64,000 bases of DNA from Rossellomorea sp. AcN35-11 (GCA_030388825.1 CP128835.1:496001-560000), one strand, 5' to 3'. Numbered from the stretch's first letter, positions 27,192 to 37,547 are shown. The notes: generated from the sequence alone by a model not told the origin. Translations and numbers: made by a program.

Positions 27192-29156
27192 TCAAACCCA
27201 CCTATAATCTTTTCCCCAGCTCTCCCTGGCAAGGAAGTTGATTTCATCAACGATTTCATTCTCCACTGCAAAAGCATCTCCCTGTTCATAAGGGTTGTAA
27301 TGGAAAGCGTATAATCTTGAAACAAACTCGTGAAACGGAAGGGAACACTCTCCTTCAAGTTCTCCGTTTTCCATGACCGAAGGTTCGATTCCCTGCCCCC
27401 AGTTCTGAGAGCCGTCATTATTTGGGTTGTAGAAATAAACCCGGTATTCCCCCTTCGGATCCTGTGTGATTCTCAAGATGGAAACGGCATGAAACCCCAG
27501 GAGCTTTCCATGAACATTTGTGATGAAAATACCCACAGGATTAGGATAAATCAATCCGTAGTCATCGTTGTACTCCGGATGGTGGGTCGCGTAGAACAGG
27601 CGGACGAATCCAGGGTAGTCGGTGATGAGTCCCGTCAATGAATCAATGACTGTACTAAACCCCTTTTGAACCCAGTCTCCGTAGAACTCCGGGTTCACCC
27701 AACGGTGCCCATCTTCCCCTCTCAGGGATACACGTCGCATCATCTCACTATAGATTCGGTCCAGATGAGGAACAAGGACAAGTGACACAGGATCAAGCTC
27801 CTGATGAAGCTCAGCTGCGAGCCCGCCGCTTAAATCTTTTGAATGCACCGGTGTCCCTTCAAACTTAATATCGATATCACCGTCCCTTGCCGCCCGTGGA
27901 ATCAGTTCAAGCAGATATCCCGGAGCATGCTGTGCCCAAAGACTGATTCCCCGTGCCGTTTGACAAGTGGGATTCAACCCTTGTCCAATCCCGATAGGTT
28001 GTCCAAGAACATTGATGACACCTGCAAGGAGGACAGAGTTTGCGGTTATTCCGTCTCCGGATTTACAGGAATTAAGGAGGGTCTTCCTTACTTCAGGCCG
28101 TATATCAAGCTCGATGAGCCTTTTCAATCCAGGCGATACCGGGGATGATGAAAGCACCCCGCGTTCGAGCATGAGAGCAAGCCCGTAAACCGATTGCTTT
28201 GTGGCTGGATAAATGGCCACTTTAATAAGCTGAAAGACCAGCTCAGCATGTTCATCCAAATTCGCTTTCCCTTTGTCATTCAACTGAAGCGCTGTGGGAA
28301 CAAGTTCCTGAACCTTCCTGCCGAGGAATCTTAGGAGGATGGCATGCTGGGGAGAAACCAGCCCCGTCTCACGCATGGACCCGGCAAAGGCAGCTGCCTC
28401 CTTCTCCAGCTCCTCCTTAGACAGATTCATCAGCTTCTTACGGTATTCACCCGGCTGGTCTATCTTCTTACTTAAAGGGGACGGACCTTCAATGGCCGAC
28501 ACATATTTCTCCAATACAAGCCGTTCCGCTACACTCAGGTCAGAATGAAGCATTTTCTTCGCCGTTTCAATCATCGACACTGTCCGCTTCACCATGATCG
28601 GGCGCTGTGCCGTCAATCGTTCAATCTCTTTGATCAAAGTAGTGGTCAATGCTTGGTAGGAAAGTTTCTCCGAGAGAAATTGAAATAACTCCGTTGCCCG
28701 TTCACTTTGCTCTCCCCCTTCAATGCGTGCCGCTTCTGTGGCTTCAGGGAAAAGCAGGTTCAGATTCAGAACCATTACTTCATTCAGGAAATCTTCTGCC
28801 ATTTCACTTGAAACTTCAGGATGTTCATATTGACCTTCTGCTATGGAGAGCATCCTTAGTTCACTAAGGATTTCAATGATGGAAGGAAGCCCCTTCGCTT
28901 GAAGAGATCCTGCAACGAGAGGTGGCTGGAGCTTGGACGCCTTCTCCCATGGTCCATCTTGAAAAACTCCGGACTTTTCAAAGCGACTGGCGTTCTGGTA
29001 TAGAATTTCCAGCCCTTCATCCGTATCCAACAATCGTTGAGCTTCCTGATAAACATCGGTTTGGTACATTGATTTTGCAAACGAAGCCGCACTTTCCAGT
29101 TCATTTAGCGCTCGCAAGAATCGATCTTCCAGCTTGGACGATAATTCAAAAGCCAT
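27192..29156 (-). CDS. 654-aa protein with papain-like Cys/His/Asn pattern, unknown function
   Basis: I do not recognise a named family. Residues 1-330 are almost entirely alpha-helical and charged. From about 360 the protein changes: NPTCQTARGISLW around Cys398, GKLLGFHAVSIL around His556, and YFYNPNND around Asn577. The order Cys-His-Asn and a hydrophobic residue preceding each fit the papain/transglutaminase-like fold, so an acyl-transfer or amide-cleaving enzyme is inferred, not shown. No signal peptide. ATG 29156 behind AAAGGAG. 43 bases after an ATP-grasp ligase gene, so the pair may make and process or transfer an amide-linked product. Confidence 0.7.
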   Translation of the reverse strand: MAFELSSKLEDRFLRALNELESAASFAKSMYQTDVYQEAQRLLDTDEGLEILYQNASRFEKSGVFQDGPWEKASKLQPPLVAGSLQAKGLPSIIEILSELRMLSIAEGQYEHPEVSSEMAEDFLNEVMVLNLNLLFPEATEAARIEGGEQSERATELFQFLSEKLSYQALTTTLIKEIERLTAQRPIMVKRTVSMIETAKKMLHSDLSVAERLVLEKYVSAIEGPSPLSKKIDQPGEYRKKLMNLSKEELEKEAAAFAGSMRETGLVSPQHAILLRFLGRKVQELVPTALQLNDKGKANLDEHAELVFQLIKVAIYPATKQSVYGLALMLERGVLSSSPVSPGLKRLIELDIRPEVRKTLLNSCKSGDGITANSVLLAGVINVLGQPIGIGQGLNPTCQTARGISLWAQHAPGYLLELIPRAARDGDIDIKFEGTPVHSKDLSGGLAAELHQELDPVSLVLVPHLDRIYSEMMRRVSLRGEDGHRWVNPEFYGDWVQKGFSTVIDSLTGLITDYPGFVRLFYATHHPEYNDDYGLIYPNPVGIFITNVHGKLLGFHAVSILRITQDPKGEYRVYFYNPNNDGSQNWGQGIEPSVMENGELEGECSLPFHEFVSRLYAFHYNPYEQGDAFAVENEIVDEINFLARESWGKDYRWV

Positions 29157-29199
29157 TTCAAAACTCCTTTATCAATCAAGATTCCAATGAATGAGAGAA

Positions 29200-30471
29200 T
29201 TAGATATAGAAGTTAAACTGTTCATATTCTTTTAGCAGCCCTCTCATGATTTCACCGTCTTCCCCATAGAAGAAGATCGTTCCATAATGATTCCCGAAAC
29301 CGATCCGCTGGGCCACCTTCCCTTGGGCAGGACTGAACATATCATGCTTTTCGAAGTAAGGATGATTCTCAAGTTCATCAGGCACTTCAAGTTTTTCTAC
29401 ATAATTCACATGGGGATGCACCATCAAGCAGCCTGCATGGGCTTTAGCCTTTTCTCCTGTAGAAGGAAAGAATTCTCTCAGTTCCTCTTCAGTAGTATTT
29501 GGATCGCTGCAAAGGATTTGAGCTTGATAGGCACTGAATCCATAAGCCCTCTCGATCAAATCGAAAATATGCCCTCCAGGGACCCTGGCTGCGACTTCAC
29601 CGAAATGAAGGGTGCCGTCGGACGTGATGAAATATTCCGGATGGATGACACCGTATTCGATTTCAAACGCATCAATGAGCCGTTGTATCGCTTCACGGAT
29701 GACCGGACGCTTCTCCTCAAGTGCGGGAGATGCAGGAACGAAATTGGAATAGCCCAGTTTCACATACTCCGTTATATTTAGAAATTGAATCTTCCCTTTA
29801 TGGATGAACGCTTCACACGAAAACTCCTGACCGTCTAAATGACTTTCCATCAGAAGCGGAAACTCAGATTCAGTCAGAGCATCGATATCTTCCGGATTTT
29901 CGATGGCCCGGTGGCCTACCGACCCTGCTTTATCAAGAGGCTTGACGTGAATGGGATCGTTCTTATCTCCCTCGACTTTAAGGAGGGCTTCATTCACACG
30001 TTTCAAAAAGCGCCTTACATCTTCTTTGTCACGCGCTTCTTCGAATACACCTACTTTGATTCCGGCGATTTGTGCTTTACGTTTCATCATCCCTTTATCC
30101 CTTAAAAGAAGAGAACGATTAAAGACGCGGGGTTCATTCCGAAAACGTGAGTTCAAGGCCCCTGCCCACTCCACGCACTCCTCATACAACGGAACAGCCA
30201 CTTCTGCCCCCATTGCCTTAAGCTGCTTATAAAGGTGATCTGAACCTTCATTTAACCGATCAAAGTCCCATCCGATAAAGGCGATATCATGCTTCTCTGC
30301 ATAAGCTTCAAAATCTGGCGGGCCAACCACGACGAACGGTCTTTCTAATTTTGAACACGCCTCAATTGCCGGCAGACTCCAACCGATCAATGCCGTTAGA
30401 TAGGGTTTGGTTTTTTCCTTCTGATCTACGTTCTGATTTGTCTGTTGCCATTCAAGCTGATCTAGTCCCAT
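29200..30471 (-). CDS. ATP-grasp family ligase
   Basis: 423-residue ATP-grasp enzyme. After an N-terminal Rossmann-like part (ALIGWSLPAIEACSKL) come RDKGMMKRKAQIAGI near 124-138, the glycine loop KPLDKAGSVG at 177-186, and the metal-binding end GEVAARVPGGH at 291-301; HPEYF (277-281) lies between. Such enzymes join a carboxylate to an amine or thiol through an acyl phosphate. Resembles the biotin-carboxylase/L-amino-acid-ligase group but substrate is not evident. First gene of a two-gene operon with the Cys/His/Asn protein. Confidence 0.8.
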   Translation of the reverse strand: MGLDQLEWQQTNQNVDQKEKTKPYLTALIGWSLPAIEACSKLERPFVVVGPPDFEAYAEKHDIAFIGWDFDRLNEGSDHLYKQLKAMGAEVAVPLYEECVEWAGALNSRFRNEPRVFNRSLLLRDKGMMKRKAQIAGIKVGVFEEARDKEDVRRFLKRVNEALLKVEGDKNDPIHVKPLDKAGSVGHRAIENPEDIDALTESEFPLLMESHLDGQEFSCEAFIHKGKIQFLNITEYVKLGYSNFVPASPALEEKRPVIREAIQRLIDAFEIEYGVIHPEYFITSDGTLHFGEVAARVPGGHIFDLIERAYGFSAYQAQILCSDPNTTEEELREFFPSTGEKAKAHAGCLMVHPHVNYVEKLEVPDELENHPYFEKHDMFSPAQGKVAQRIGFGNHYGTIFFYGEDGEIMRGLLKEYEQFNFYI

Positions 30472-30650
30472 TCTTTCCTCTCCCCTTTATGCAATTTATT
30501 CAGATTCTCCTTCAGCATAACAAAGCAGATTGGAAGAATGAAGTAATATGCTGAATTTTCAATAAATTCGACAAATAAAGTGTTTATACGACCACACCTG
30601 ACACTCATACCCCTTCTCGACACGAATCGGTTCGATCATCGCTTCCCATC

Positions 30651-30687
30651 AAAAAAGCCCTTAACGCTTTAAGCATTAAGGGGCTTT
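30651..30687 (-). terminator. terminator after the yeeN/yebC-type gene
   Basis: Minus strand AAAGCCCCTTAATGC...GCGTTAAGGGCTTTTTT, an imperfect 13-bp stem with T-tract, 9 bases after the stop codon of the 239-residue gene. Confidence 0.85.
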
Positions 30688-30695
30688 CTCATCGA

Positions 30696-31415
30696 TCATT
30701 CACCTAGATCCACATTATGATAAACCTGTTGAACATCTTCCAGGTCTTCAATGGCATCAACCATTTTCTCGAATTGAGCTTGATCGTCTTCACTAAGCTG
30801 AACATCATTTTGGGCAAGCATGGTCAGTTCCGCGACTGTGAACTCATTGATGCCAGCACCTTTAAAGGCTTCTTGAACCGCATGGAATTGATCAGGATCG
30901 GCGTAAACGATCACGGCATCCTCTTCTTCGATGATATCACGGGCGTCTACATCTGCCTCCATGAGGATCTCCATTGCTTCTTCTTCAGACTTTCCTTCAA
31001 TGCCGATTACAGCCGTCGCATCGAACATGTAGGCGACCGATCCACTCACACCCATGTTCCCGCCATTTTTCCCGAAGGCGGCACGTACTTCAGAGGCTGT
31101 GCGATTCACATTGTTCGTAAGGGCGTCCACGATGACCATGGATCCATTCGGTCCAAAGCCTTCATAGCGGAGCTCGTCATAGTTTTCTTCAGACCCTCCC
31201 TTAGCCTTTTCAATCGCACGATCAACGATATGCTTTGGCACACTATATGTCTTCGCACGCTCAAGAACAAATTTCAGTGTTTGATTCAGTTCAGGATCCG
31301 GTTCACCCTGTTTCGCCGCCACATAAATCTCACGGCCGAATTTTGCATATATACGACTGGTATTGGCATCCTTAGACGCTTTCTTTTCTTTGATATTATT
31401 CCACTTACGTCCCAT
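30696..31415 (-). CDS. YebC/PmpR family protein (YeeN type)
   Basis: 239-residue protein matching the YebC/TACO1 family in its YeeN variant. Starts [20 protein letters not shown], the family opening, with the central [19 protein letters not shown] and the late acidic stretch [19 protein letters not shown]. Family members bind DNA or help translation elongation through proline stretches; both roles have been reported. Stand-alone, with its own terminator. Confidence 0.9.
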   Translation of the reverse strand: MGRKWNNIKEKKASKDANTSRIYAKFGREIYVAAKQGEPDPELNQTLKFVLERAKTYSVPKHIVDRAIEKAKGGSEENYDELRYEGFGPNGSMVIVDALTNNVNRTASEVRAAFGKNGGNMGVSGSVAYMFDATAVIGIEGKSEEEAMEILMEADVDARDIIEEEDAVIVYADPDQFHAVQEAFKGAGINEFTVAELTMLAQNDVQLSEDDQAQFEKMVDAIEDLEDVQQVYHNVDLGE

Positions 31416-31529
31416 TTGGTTTCACTCTCTTTCGTAATGATCTATCATTTCTTCTTTACTTGTAAAAGGTATTTTCGTTTCTATTATACATGAAATGAAG
31501 AATGTTTGGTGACCTGACAGAAAGCAGAC

Positions 31530-33063
31530 TCATCTGAGTCTGCTTTCTTCTTGATACGCACTGATTGCTTCATATTCTGCCTCCAGTAGACGCGGTATAC
31601 GGACAAAGATTGGCATGAGCCTTCGGTATGCATCTGTCGCCTGTTGATCAGGTTGATGGGAATGAACCGAACCGACCATTTCACGTACCTCTTCCAGGGA
31701 GTCGATCATCCCTCTCCCATACATTCCGAGCACGACTGCCCCAAGACAAGAGCTTTCGAAGCTTTCAGGCACATCCACTTCCTGATCGAATACATCTGCA
31801 AGCATTTGACGCCAAATTTCAGACCGGGCAAAACCACCGGTTGCCTGGACGCGTTTCGGTGTACCAATCAGCTCTTCCAGAGCCAATAGGACACTGTAAA
31901 GATTCATGATGATTCCTTCCAGGACGGCACGGATCATATGCTCTTTTTTTATGATGCATACCGAGTCCGAAGAAAGAGCCACGGGCTTTGGCATTCCATA
32001 AGGGGGCACGCTCTCCCGCCATATATGGATGAAAGAGAAGTCCCTCTGAGCCTGCTTCTACTTTAGAAGCAATGTCTGTTAGCATGTCATAAGGATCCTT
32101 CCCTAATCTATTCGCCACTTCCACCTCACCGGAAGCGAGTTCATCACGGACCCACCTGAAGATCATGCCACCATTGTTTACTGGTCCTCCAATCACCCAG
32201 TGCTGCTCCGTTAAGGCATAACAGAAGATCCGCCCTTTTGGATCAGTGACAGGCCGGTCTGTTACAGCACGGATCGCCCCACTCGTACCGATGGTAACCG
32301 CTACAACACCAGGTTCGATGGCATTGACTCCGAGGTTTGACAGAACCCCGTCACTTGCCCCGACGATAAATGGGGTGTCACCACGTAACCCCATCATTTC
32401 CGTATATTCGGACTTCAATCCAATAAAGCTTTCAGTCGTTGAAACCGGAAGGGATAATTGATCCTCAGTGACACCGGCTACATTCAGAGCTTCTTTATCC
32501 CACGTCAGATTTTCCAGGTGAAACATCCCTGTAGCCGAAGCAATGGAATGATCCACCACATATTTACCGAACAAGCGATGGAATACAAACTCTTTTATGG
32601 AAATGAACTTGGCTGCTTTCCCGAACAATTCAGGCTTTTCATGGCGTAGCCAGGTAAGTTTGACAAGCGGGGACATAGGGTGAATGGGAGTCCCTGTCCT
32701 TTGATAAATCTCCATTCCATTCCAGTCATTTTTTATCTTCTCCGCCCATTTGGCACTGCGGTTATCAGCCCAGGTAATCGAAGGGGTCAACGGCTGATCA
32801 TACTCATCAATCAGGATCAAGCTGTGCATGGCAGAGCTGAACGATACAAATGAAATTCTTCCATTCGTATTCGAAGTTACCTGTTTTATACAGGTGATGA
32901 CAGCACGGAAGATTTCTTCGGGATCCTGTTCTGCCGTTCCAGGCTCCGGTGTATGTAATGGATATTCGACGCCGTGGCGGTGGATCGCCTCGCCTTTTTT
33001 ATTGAATAGTACTGCTTTCGTACTGGTGGTCCCGATATCGACACCGATCATGAAATCTGACAT
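31530..33063 (-). pseudogene. gntK: gluconokinase (FGGY family), frameshifted as read
   Basis: Phosphorylates gluconate to 6-phosphogluconate. About 510 residues when joined: MSDFMIGVDIGTTSTKAVLF (phosphate-binding loop), the WADNRSAKWAEKI segment, and GGMIFRWVRDEL before the break; then the C-terminal ATP-binding frame with GTPKRVQATGGFARSEIWRQMLADV. The break is one extra T in the run at 31944-31950 (HHKKEHMIRAVLEG). ATG 33063 behind AGGAGG. It follows gntP in a gluconate operon. Very probably a sequence error. Confidence 0.88.
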
Positions 33064-33135
33064 CTTCGTTCCTCCTAAATAAATAGAGAAAGGAAAAAGC
33101 GACTTGGCTCTTCCCTCTCCCACTATTATTGTAGC

Positions 33136-34479
33136 CTAGCTTATAAAAATCCCCAGGATGAATACGACGGTAAACCCCACAAATCCGATAATCGTTTCCA
33201 TTATCGTCCATGATTTCAATGTATCCTTCACATCTAATCCGAAATAGCGGTTCACAAGCCAGAATCCGCTGTCATTCACATGGGAGAATACCGTTGCTCC
33301 TGCAGCGATGGCAATGACCATCAACCCAAGGACAGGACCTTCAAGACCAAGGGTGGAGATCAAGGGGCTCATCAACCCGGCGGCCGTGACCATGGAAACG
33401 GTGGCTGAACCTTGAGCCACCCGGACAACCATGGCGATCAAGAAGGCCAGGGCGATGGGCGGCAAACTTGATCCGGCCATCATTTCACCCAGCACCTCAC
33501 CGACACCTGAATCGATCAGAACTTGCTTGAAGACTCCACCTGCACCCGTTACAAGGATGATGATCCCGGCAGGCTCGAGTGCTTTTGTGGCAATATCCTG
33601 AACGTCTTGACGGGAATATCCCCGTTTCGTCCCTAACAATATGAACGTAAGTAAAGTCGCGATCGTTAAGGCCACAAATGGATGGCCGAGGAACGTCAAA
33701 ATCGAACGAACCGTGTTTCCTTCATCTAATAATACACCTGAAAGCGTATTTAATAAAATCAATACTAAAGGAATTGAAATCAGGGACGCAATCAGGGCAA
33801 AGCTCGGAAGCTCCTTATCATACTCGATTTCTTCCGCATGCATATAATCTGGGACCACAGCATGGATTCGTTTTGAAATGAACTTCGCAAAAAGTGGACC
33901 TGCTATAATCATGGATGGAATACCGGCAAGAGTACCGAATAAAATCACCCAGCCAAGATCCGCTCCGATTAAATCCGCGACGGCAATCGGTCCCGGAGTC
34001 GGTGGAATAAAGCTGTGGGTTACAGCGAGACCAGCCAGCAATGGAATTCCATAATATAAGAGAGACTTTCCTGTCTTCTTTGCCAGCCCATATACAATCG
34101 GTACAAGAATGATGAACCCTACATCGAAAAATACCGGTATGGCCACAAGGAAACCTGTTATACCAAGGGACCATTGTGCCTTATCCTCACCAAATTTATT
34201 GATCAGTGTCTGAGCCAATCTTTCAGCTCCCCCTGACACTTCAAGCATGCGCCCGAACATTGCACCTAAACCTACCACGACTGCGACAAATCCCAAGGTC
34301 CCTCCCATTCCATTTTGTATGGAGGTGACAACATCCTGAAGAGGCATCCCAGCCGCAATCCCTACAATCAAACTCACTAATAAGAGAGCAACAAACGCAT
34401 GCAGCTTTGTCTTAATCACTAAAAATAATAGAAGGAAAATCCCTGCTAAGGCAACCAAAATAAGCATTTGATCAGACAT
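33136..34479 (-). CDS. gntP: gluconate permease, GntP family
   Basis: 447-residue H+/gluconate symporter of the GntP family with about 13 membrane segments. Clear family stretches: KTKLHAFVALLLVSLIVGIAAG and FIPPTPGPIAVADLIGADLGW, VVRVAQGSATVSMVTAAG and AAGATVFSHVNDSGFWLVNRY. It precedes gluconokinase by 72 bases, and an RpiR regulator is divergent from it, so the locus imports gluconate and converts it to pentose-phosphate pathway substrate. Confidence 0.92.
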   Translation of the reverse strand: MSDQMLILVALAGIFLLLFLVIKTKLHAFVALLLVSLIVGIAAGMPLQDVVTSIQNGMGGTLGFVAVVVGLGAMFGRMLEVSGGAERLAQTLINKFGEDKAQWSLGITGFLVAIPVFFDVGFIILVPIVYGLAKKTGKSLLYYGIPLLAGLAVTHSFIPPTPGPIAVADLIGADLGWVILFGTLAGIPSMIIAGPLFAKFISKRIHAVVPDYMHAEEIEYDKELPSFALIASLISIPLVLILLNTLSGVLLDEGNTVRSILTFLGHPFVALTIATLLTFILLGTKRGYSRQDVQDIATKALEPAGIIILVTGAGGVFKQVLIDSGVGEVLGEMMAGSSLPPIALAFLIAMVVRVAQGSATVSMVTAAGLMSPLISTLGLEGPVLGLMVIAIAAGATVFSHVNDSGFWLVNRYFGLDVKDTLKSWTIMETIIGFVGFTVVFILGIFIS

Positions 34480-34530
34480 TCTGAATCCCTACCTTTCTTT
34501 CACTCGCGACAGTCTTTGCTGCCAAATGTA

Positions 34531-34668
34531 GTAAAACGTTTACCCATTACTCTATGTACCTTCTACTCTCTTACTTTGCTGAAACGAACAGCGCCTGCGA
34601 CTTAAATGGAAATTATTTTCAATATAACTCTATTATAAAAAATATTTTTCTTTTTGCAACCGTTTACA
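34531..34668 (-). promoter_or_regulatory. possible cre/regulator sites upstream of gntP
   Basis: Two palindromic sequences in the divergent gap: GTAAAACGTTTAC at 34531-34543 and, read on the minus strand, TGTAAACGGTTGCA at 34655-34668, close to the catabolite-responsive (CcpA) consensus. They may instead be operators of the adjacent RpiR regulator. The rest of the 258-base gap is AT-rich. Confidence 0.45.
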
Positions 34669-34737
34669 GAAAATATTTTTATTCCCCCTTCTCTCTTGTA
34701 TAATAAAAATAAGTAAACCGTAAAAGGAGTGATGTCC

Positions 34738-35589
34738 ATGACTCAACATCAGCATTGTTTAGCGAGTATACGCGCTCATTATCCTCAATTCAGCGTGACG
34801 GAGAAGAAAATTGCCGACTATATACTTGAAAACCCTACCGAAATCATTCATTCAACCATAAATAGTTTAGCTGAAGACTTAGGGGTCGCTGACTCCACTG
34901 TCTTCCGTTTCTGCAAACGAATAGGATTTAAAGGATTTCAAGCGATGAAGATCGCTCTTGCTTCAGAAGTAGTGACGGGGCTTAAAGACATCCATGAACG
35001 TGTCGATGAGGGAGACACAGCTCAGACGATTGCCACGAAAGTGTTTCGATCGAACATCAAAACCATCGAAGACACCTTGATGGTCGTAGATGAAAAAAAT
35101 CTGTTAAAAGCCGTAAACATCATGGCCAATGCTCGCTCAATTGAATTTTTCGGCAGTGGCGGATCAGGCGTCATCGCCCTGGACGCCTATCATAAATTCA
35201 TCCGGACCGGTCTCCGTGTCCATGCCGGAAGTGACAGTCATATCCAGCTAATGACCGCTTCCCAAATGACGAGTGAAGATTGTGCTGTTTTCATTTCCCA
35301 TTCAGGATCTACGAAAGATATCCTTCAGGTTCTCGATATCGTTAAAGACACCGGTGCAAAGACGATCGGCATCACCAACTTTGCCAAATCACCCCTTAGC
35401 CAAAGGGTCGAAGTTCCCCTTTTCACCGTTTCTGAAGAAACCGATTATCGATCTGAAGCCCTGTCCTCCCGCATCGCTCAACTGACATTGATTGATGCCC
35501 TTTACGTGAACTTGATGATGACGAGAGAAATGGAAGGGCAAGATGCACTCAGAAAGATGCGAAAAGCAATTTCCGTTAAAAGAATCTAA
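34738..35589 (+). CDS. MurR/RpiR family regulator, probably of gluconate genes
   Basis: 283-residue regulator with N-terminal HTH_6 (NSLAEDLGVADSTVFRFCKRIGF) and a C-terminal SIS sugar-phosphate-binding domain (IEFFGSGGSGVIALDAYHKF; FISHSGSTKDILQVLDI). Of three in-frame starts I prefer ATG 34738, eight bases from AAAGGAG. RpiR-type proteins often sense a sugar phosphate, here plausibly 6-phosphogluconate. Divergent from gntP. Confidence 0.88.
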   Translation: MTQHQHCLASIRAHYPQFSVTEKKIADYILENPTEIIHSTINSLAEDLGVADSTVFRFCKRIGFKGFQAMKIALASEVVTGLKDIHERVDEGDTAQTIATKVFRSNIKTIEDTLMVVDEKNLLKAVNIMANARSIEFFGSGGSGVIALDAYHKFIRTGLRVHAGSDSHIQLMTASQMTSEDCAVFISHSGSTKDILQVLDIVKDTGAKTIGITNFAKSPLSQRVEVPLFTVSEETDYRSEALSSRIAQLTLIDALYVNLMMTREMEGQDALRKMRKAISVKRI

Positions 35590-35622
35590 AAGGTCGGTCA
35601 GTGAAAACTGACCGACCTTTTC
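35588..35622 (+). terminator. terminator after the RpiR gene
   Basis: AAAAGGTCGGTCAGT...ACTGACCGACCTTTTC, a 14-bp stem with a four-base loop right after the stop codon. Confidence 0.9.
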
Positions 35623-36137
35623 AATGCTCTTATAATAAAAAACAAGGCTCATATTAGTTATTACTACCTAATATACCTTATCAGAAAATAGGTAAAAAGG
35701 ACGATTTTCCCCTTTTCCGATTCCTTTATTTATTGTAAATTTCGGATAATTTCTTCTATTTCTGCATCAATTGTCCCCACTAGACTTACGGCTGATACCA
35801 TTTTTAACCATGTTGTGATTACAGACACAAAATCTTGTCAAATCAAGGTTTTTGAGCATTTTTTATCGAACTGATTGTATGCTAAGGTTAATGGGAAATG
35901 TTTTTACGTGAGACAGGCATTCATGGAATACATCACAACGAAAGACATTTTATAAAAGCCTCTAATAACCTCTAAACTCAATTTCTATCGTTTTAGATAC
36001 TGTAATTGTCAGGTAGAAACGTACTACCTCCCATTAAGGCTAAAATGTATTTACATTTCACCGGTGATTAAATTGTGATTGGAAATGAATCAACGTTCTC
36101 TCGCGTGAACAAATAGTGTTCAGGAGATGATCGTTTT
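35623..36137. other. 515-bp intergenic region without a gene
   Basis: AT-rich stretch between the RpiR terminator and the symporter gene, too long for an ordinary promoter. No ORF of note. It contains the inverted repeat AGGTAG-7-CTACCT at 36011-36029 and, at the far left, a looser ACCTA...TAGGT pair (35667-35694). The right end carries the ribosome binding site CAGGAG of the symporter. May hold a regulatory leader; I found no recognisable riboswitch or sigma-54 promoter. Confidence 0.5.
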
Positions 36138-37547
36138 ATGGAATTACAACAAAATCCTCATTTACTATGGTTTATAGGGATCTATGCGGTCCTCATGATT
36201 GGTATAGGGACGTATATGTCCAAGAAGGTATCAAGCAGCAATGACTTTATCCTCGCAGGAAAAAGTCTCGGTCCCTTTGTACTGATGGGAACATTGCTTG
36301 CAACGTGGACTGGAAGCGGAAGTATATCAGGGGGAGAAACTTCTGTAGCATACAGCTTTGGAATTATTCCTTCCTTAATGCTCATGATCCCGACCCTTGT
36401 GGGAATCTTGATTCTTTACCTGGTCGCACCGAAGATCCGCGCGTTCAGCAAATATACAGTTTCAGCAATATTAGAAGAAAAGTATGGATCCACTGCACGA
36501 AATCTTTCAAGTGTCATCATTATCCTGGCTTATGTAGGGATTGTTTCTTATCAGATGAAAGGTTTCGGCTTTATCCTTAATTTAACAACCGGTATGTCCG
36601 TTGGACTTGGTACGACCATCGGGGCAGTCTTGATCGTTTTCCTTGCGATGATCGGAGGCTTGCGATCTGTTTCTCAGACAGATGCACTGAGTGGTTTTCT
36701 CATGGTCGGAGGCTTAATTATTACCGTCCCAACCATCTTCTTCATTGCCGGCGGATGGGATGAAATCGTGCAAAATGTACCCGCTTCCCATATGTCAGCA
36801 ACAGGTAACTTATCCATCATTCAATTGATCGGCTATTTATTGCCATCACTATTCTTGTTATTGGGTGATCAGAACATGTATCAGCGTCTGGCTTCTTCTA
36901 AAGGAGATTCTTCATCAAGAAAAGGACAAATTGGATGGCTCATTGCCATGATCATCATTTCTCCTGCCATCTCCTTAATCGCCTTCGCTTCCCGTTCCCT
37001 GTTCCCGGATATTGATCCAGGAATGGCTCTGATGGCTACGACGATTGCCATGCCGATTGGAATTGGGGGAATCCTTCTGGCAGCAGCGGCTTCCTTTATC
37101 ATTACAACTGGTAATTCGTATCTATTGTCTGCTGCAACGAATCTGACCTATGATATTTACGGAAAATATATCAATTCGAATGCTTCTGATGATAAACAGC
37201 TGAAAATGACGAAGATGTTCATTGTGGTACTGGGTGCTATGGCATTCATCATTATCAATTACTTCCCAAGCGTCCTGGATGTCCAAATGTACGCGTACAC
37301 TGTTTATGGTGCAGGCATTACACCAGCCGTCTTAGCCGTTTTCTTCTGGAAACGTGTGAATGCTGCTGGAGGCGTATCTTCAATGCTTGCCGGTGTGATC
37401 TCTACGTTGATCTGGGAGATTGTTCTTCAGAAACCATTTGATCTGAATAGTGTTGTCATTGCTGTTCCGTTAGCCATCATTGTATTGATCGTCGTGACTC
37501 TCATGACGACAAAAAAGAATGAAGCTGGGTTACAACAAACGGCATAA
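36138..37547 (+). CDS. sodium:solute symporter (SSS family)
   Basis: 469-residue transporter with about 13 membrane segments. SSS features: FILAGKSLGPFVLMGTLLATWTGSGSISGG near residues 37-66, and GLRSVSQTDALSGFLM in the middle. The family imports sugars, amino acids, organic acids or nucleosides with Na+; the substrate cannot be inferred from sequence. It sits before the aminotransferase/YjiH/kynurenine region, facing the aminotransferase gene. Confidence 0.88.
   Translation: MELQQNPHLLWFIGIYAVLMIGIGTYMSKKVSSSNDFILAGKSLGPFVLMGTLLATWTGSGSISGGETSVAYSFGIIPSLMLMIPTLVGILILYLVAPKIRAFSKYTVSAILEEKYGSTARNLSSVIIILAYVGIVSYQMKGFGFILNLTTGMSVGLGTTIGAVLIVFLAMIGGLRSVSQTDALSGFLMVGGLIITVPTIFFIAGGWDEIVQNVPASHMSATGNLSIIQLIGYLLPSLFLLLGDQNMYQRLASSKGDSSSRKGQIGWLIAMIIISPAISLIAFASRSLFPDIDPGMALMATTIAMPIGIGGILLAAAASFIITTGNSYLLSAATNLTYDIYGKYINSNASDDKQLKMTKMFIVVLGAMAFIIINYFPSVLDVQMYAYTVYGAGITPAVLAVFFWKRVNAAGGVSSMLAGVISTLIWEIVLQKPFDLNSVVIAVPLAIIVLIVVTLMTTKKNEAGLQQTA

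Noticed and set aside
30717..31493. A 258-codon plus-strand frame antisense to the YeeN-type gene
   Set aside because: It mirrors a highly conserved gene on the minus strand, has no ribosome site at its start and no family features.
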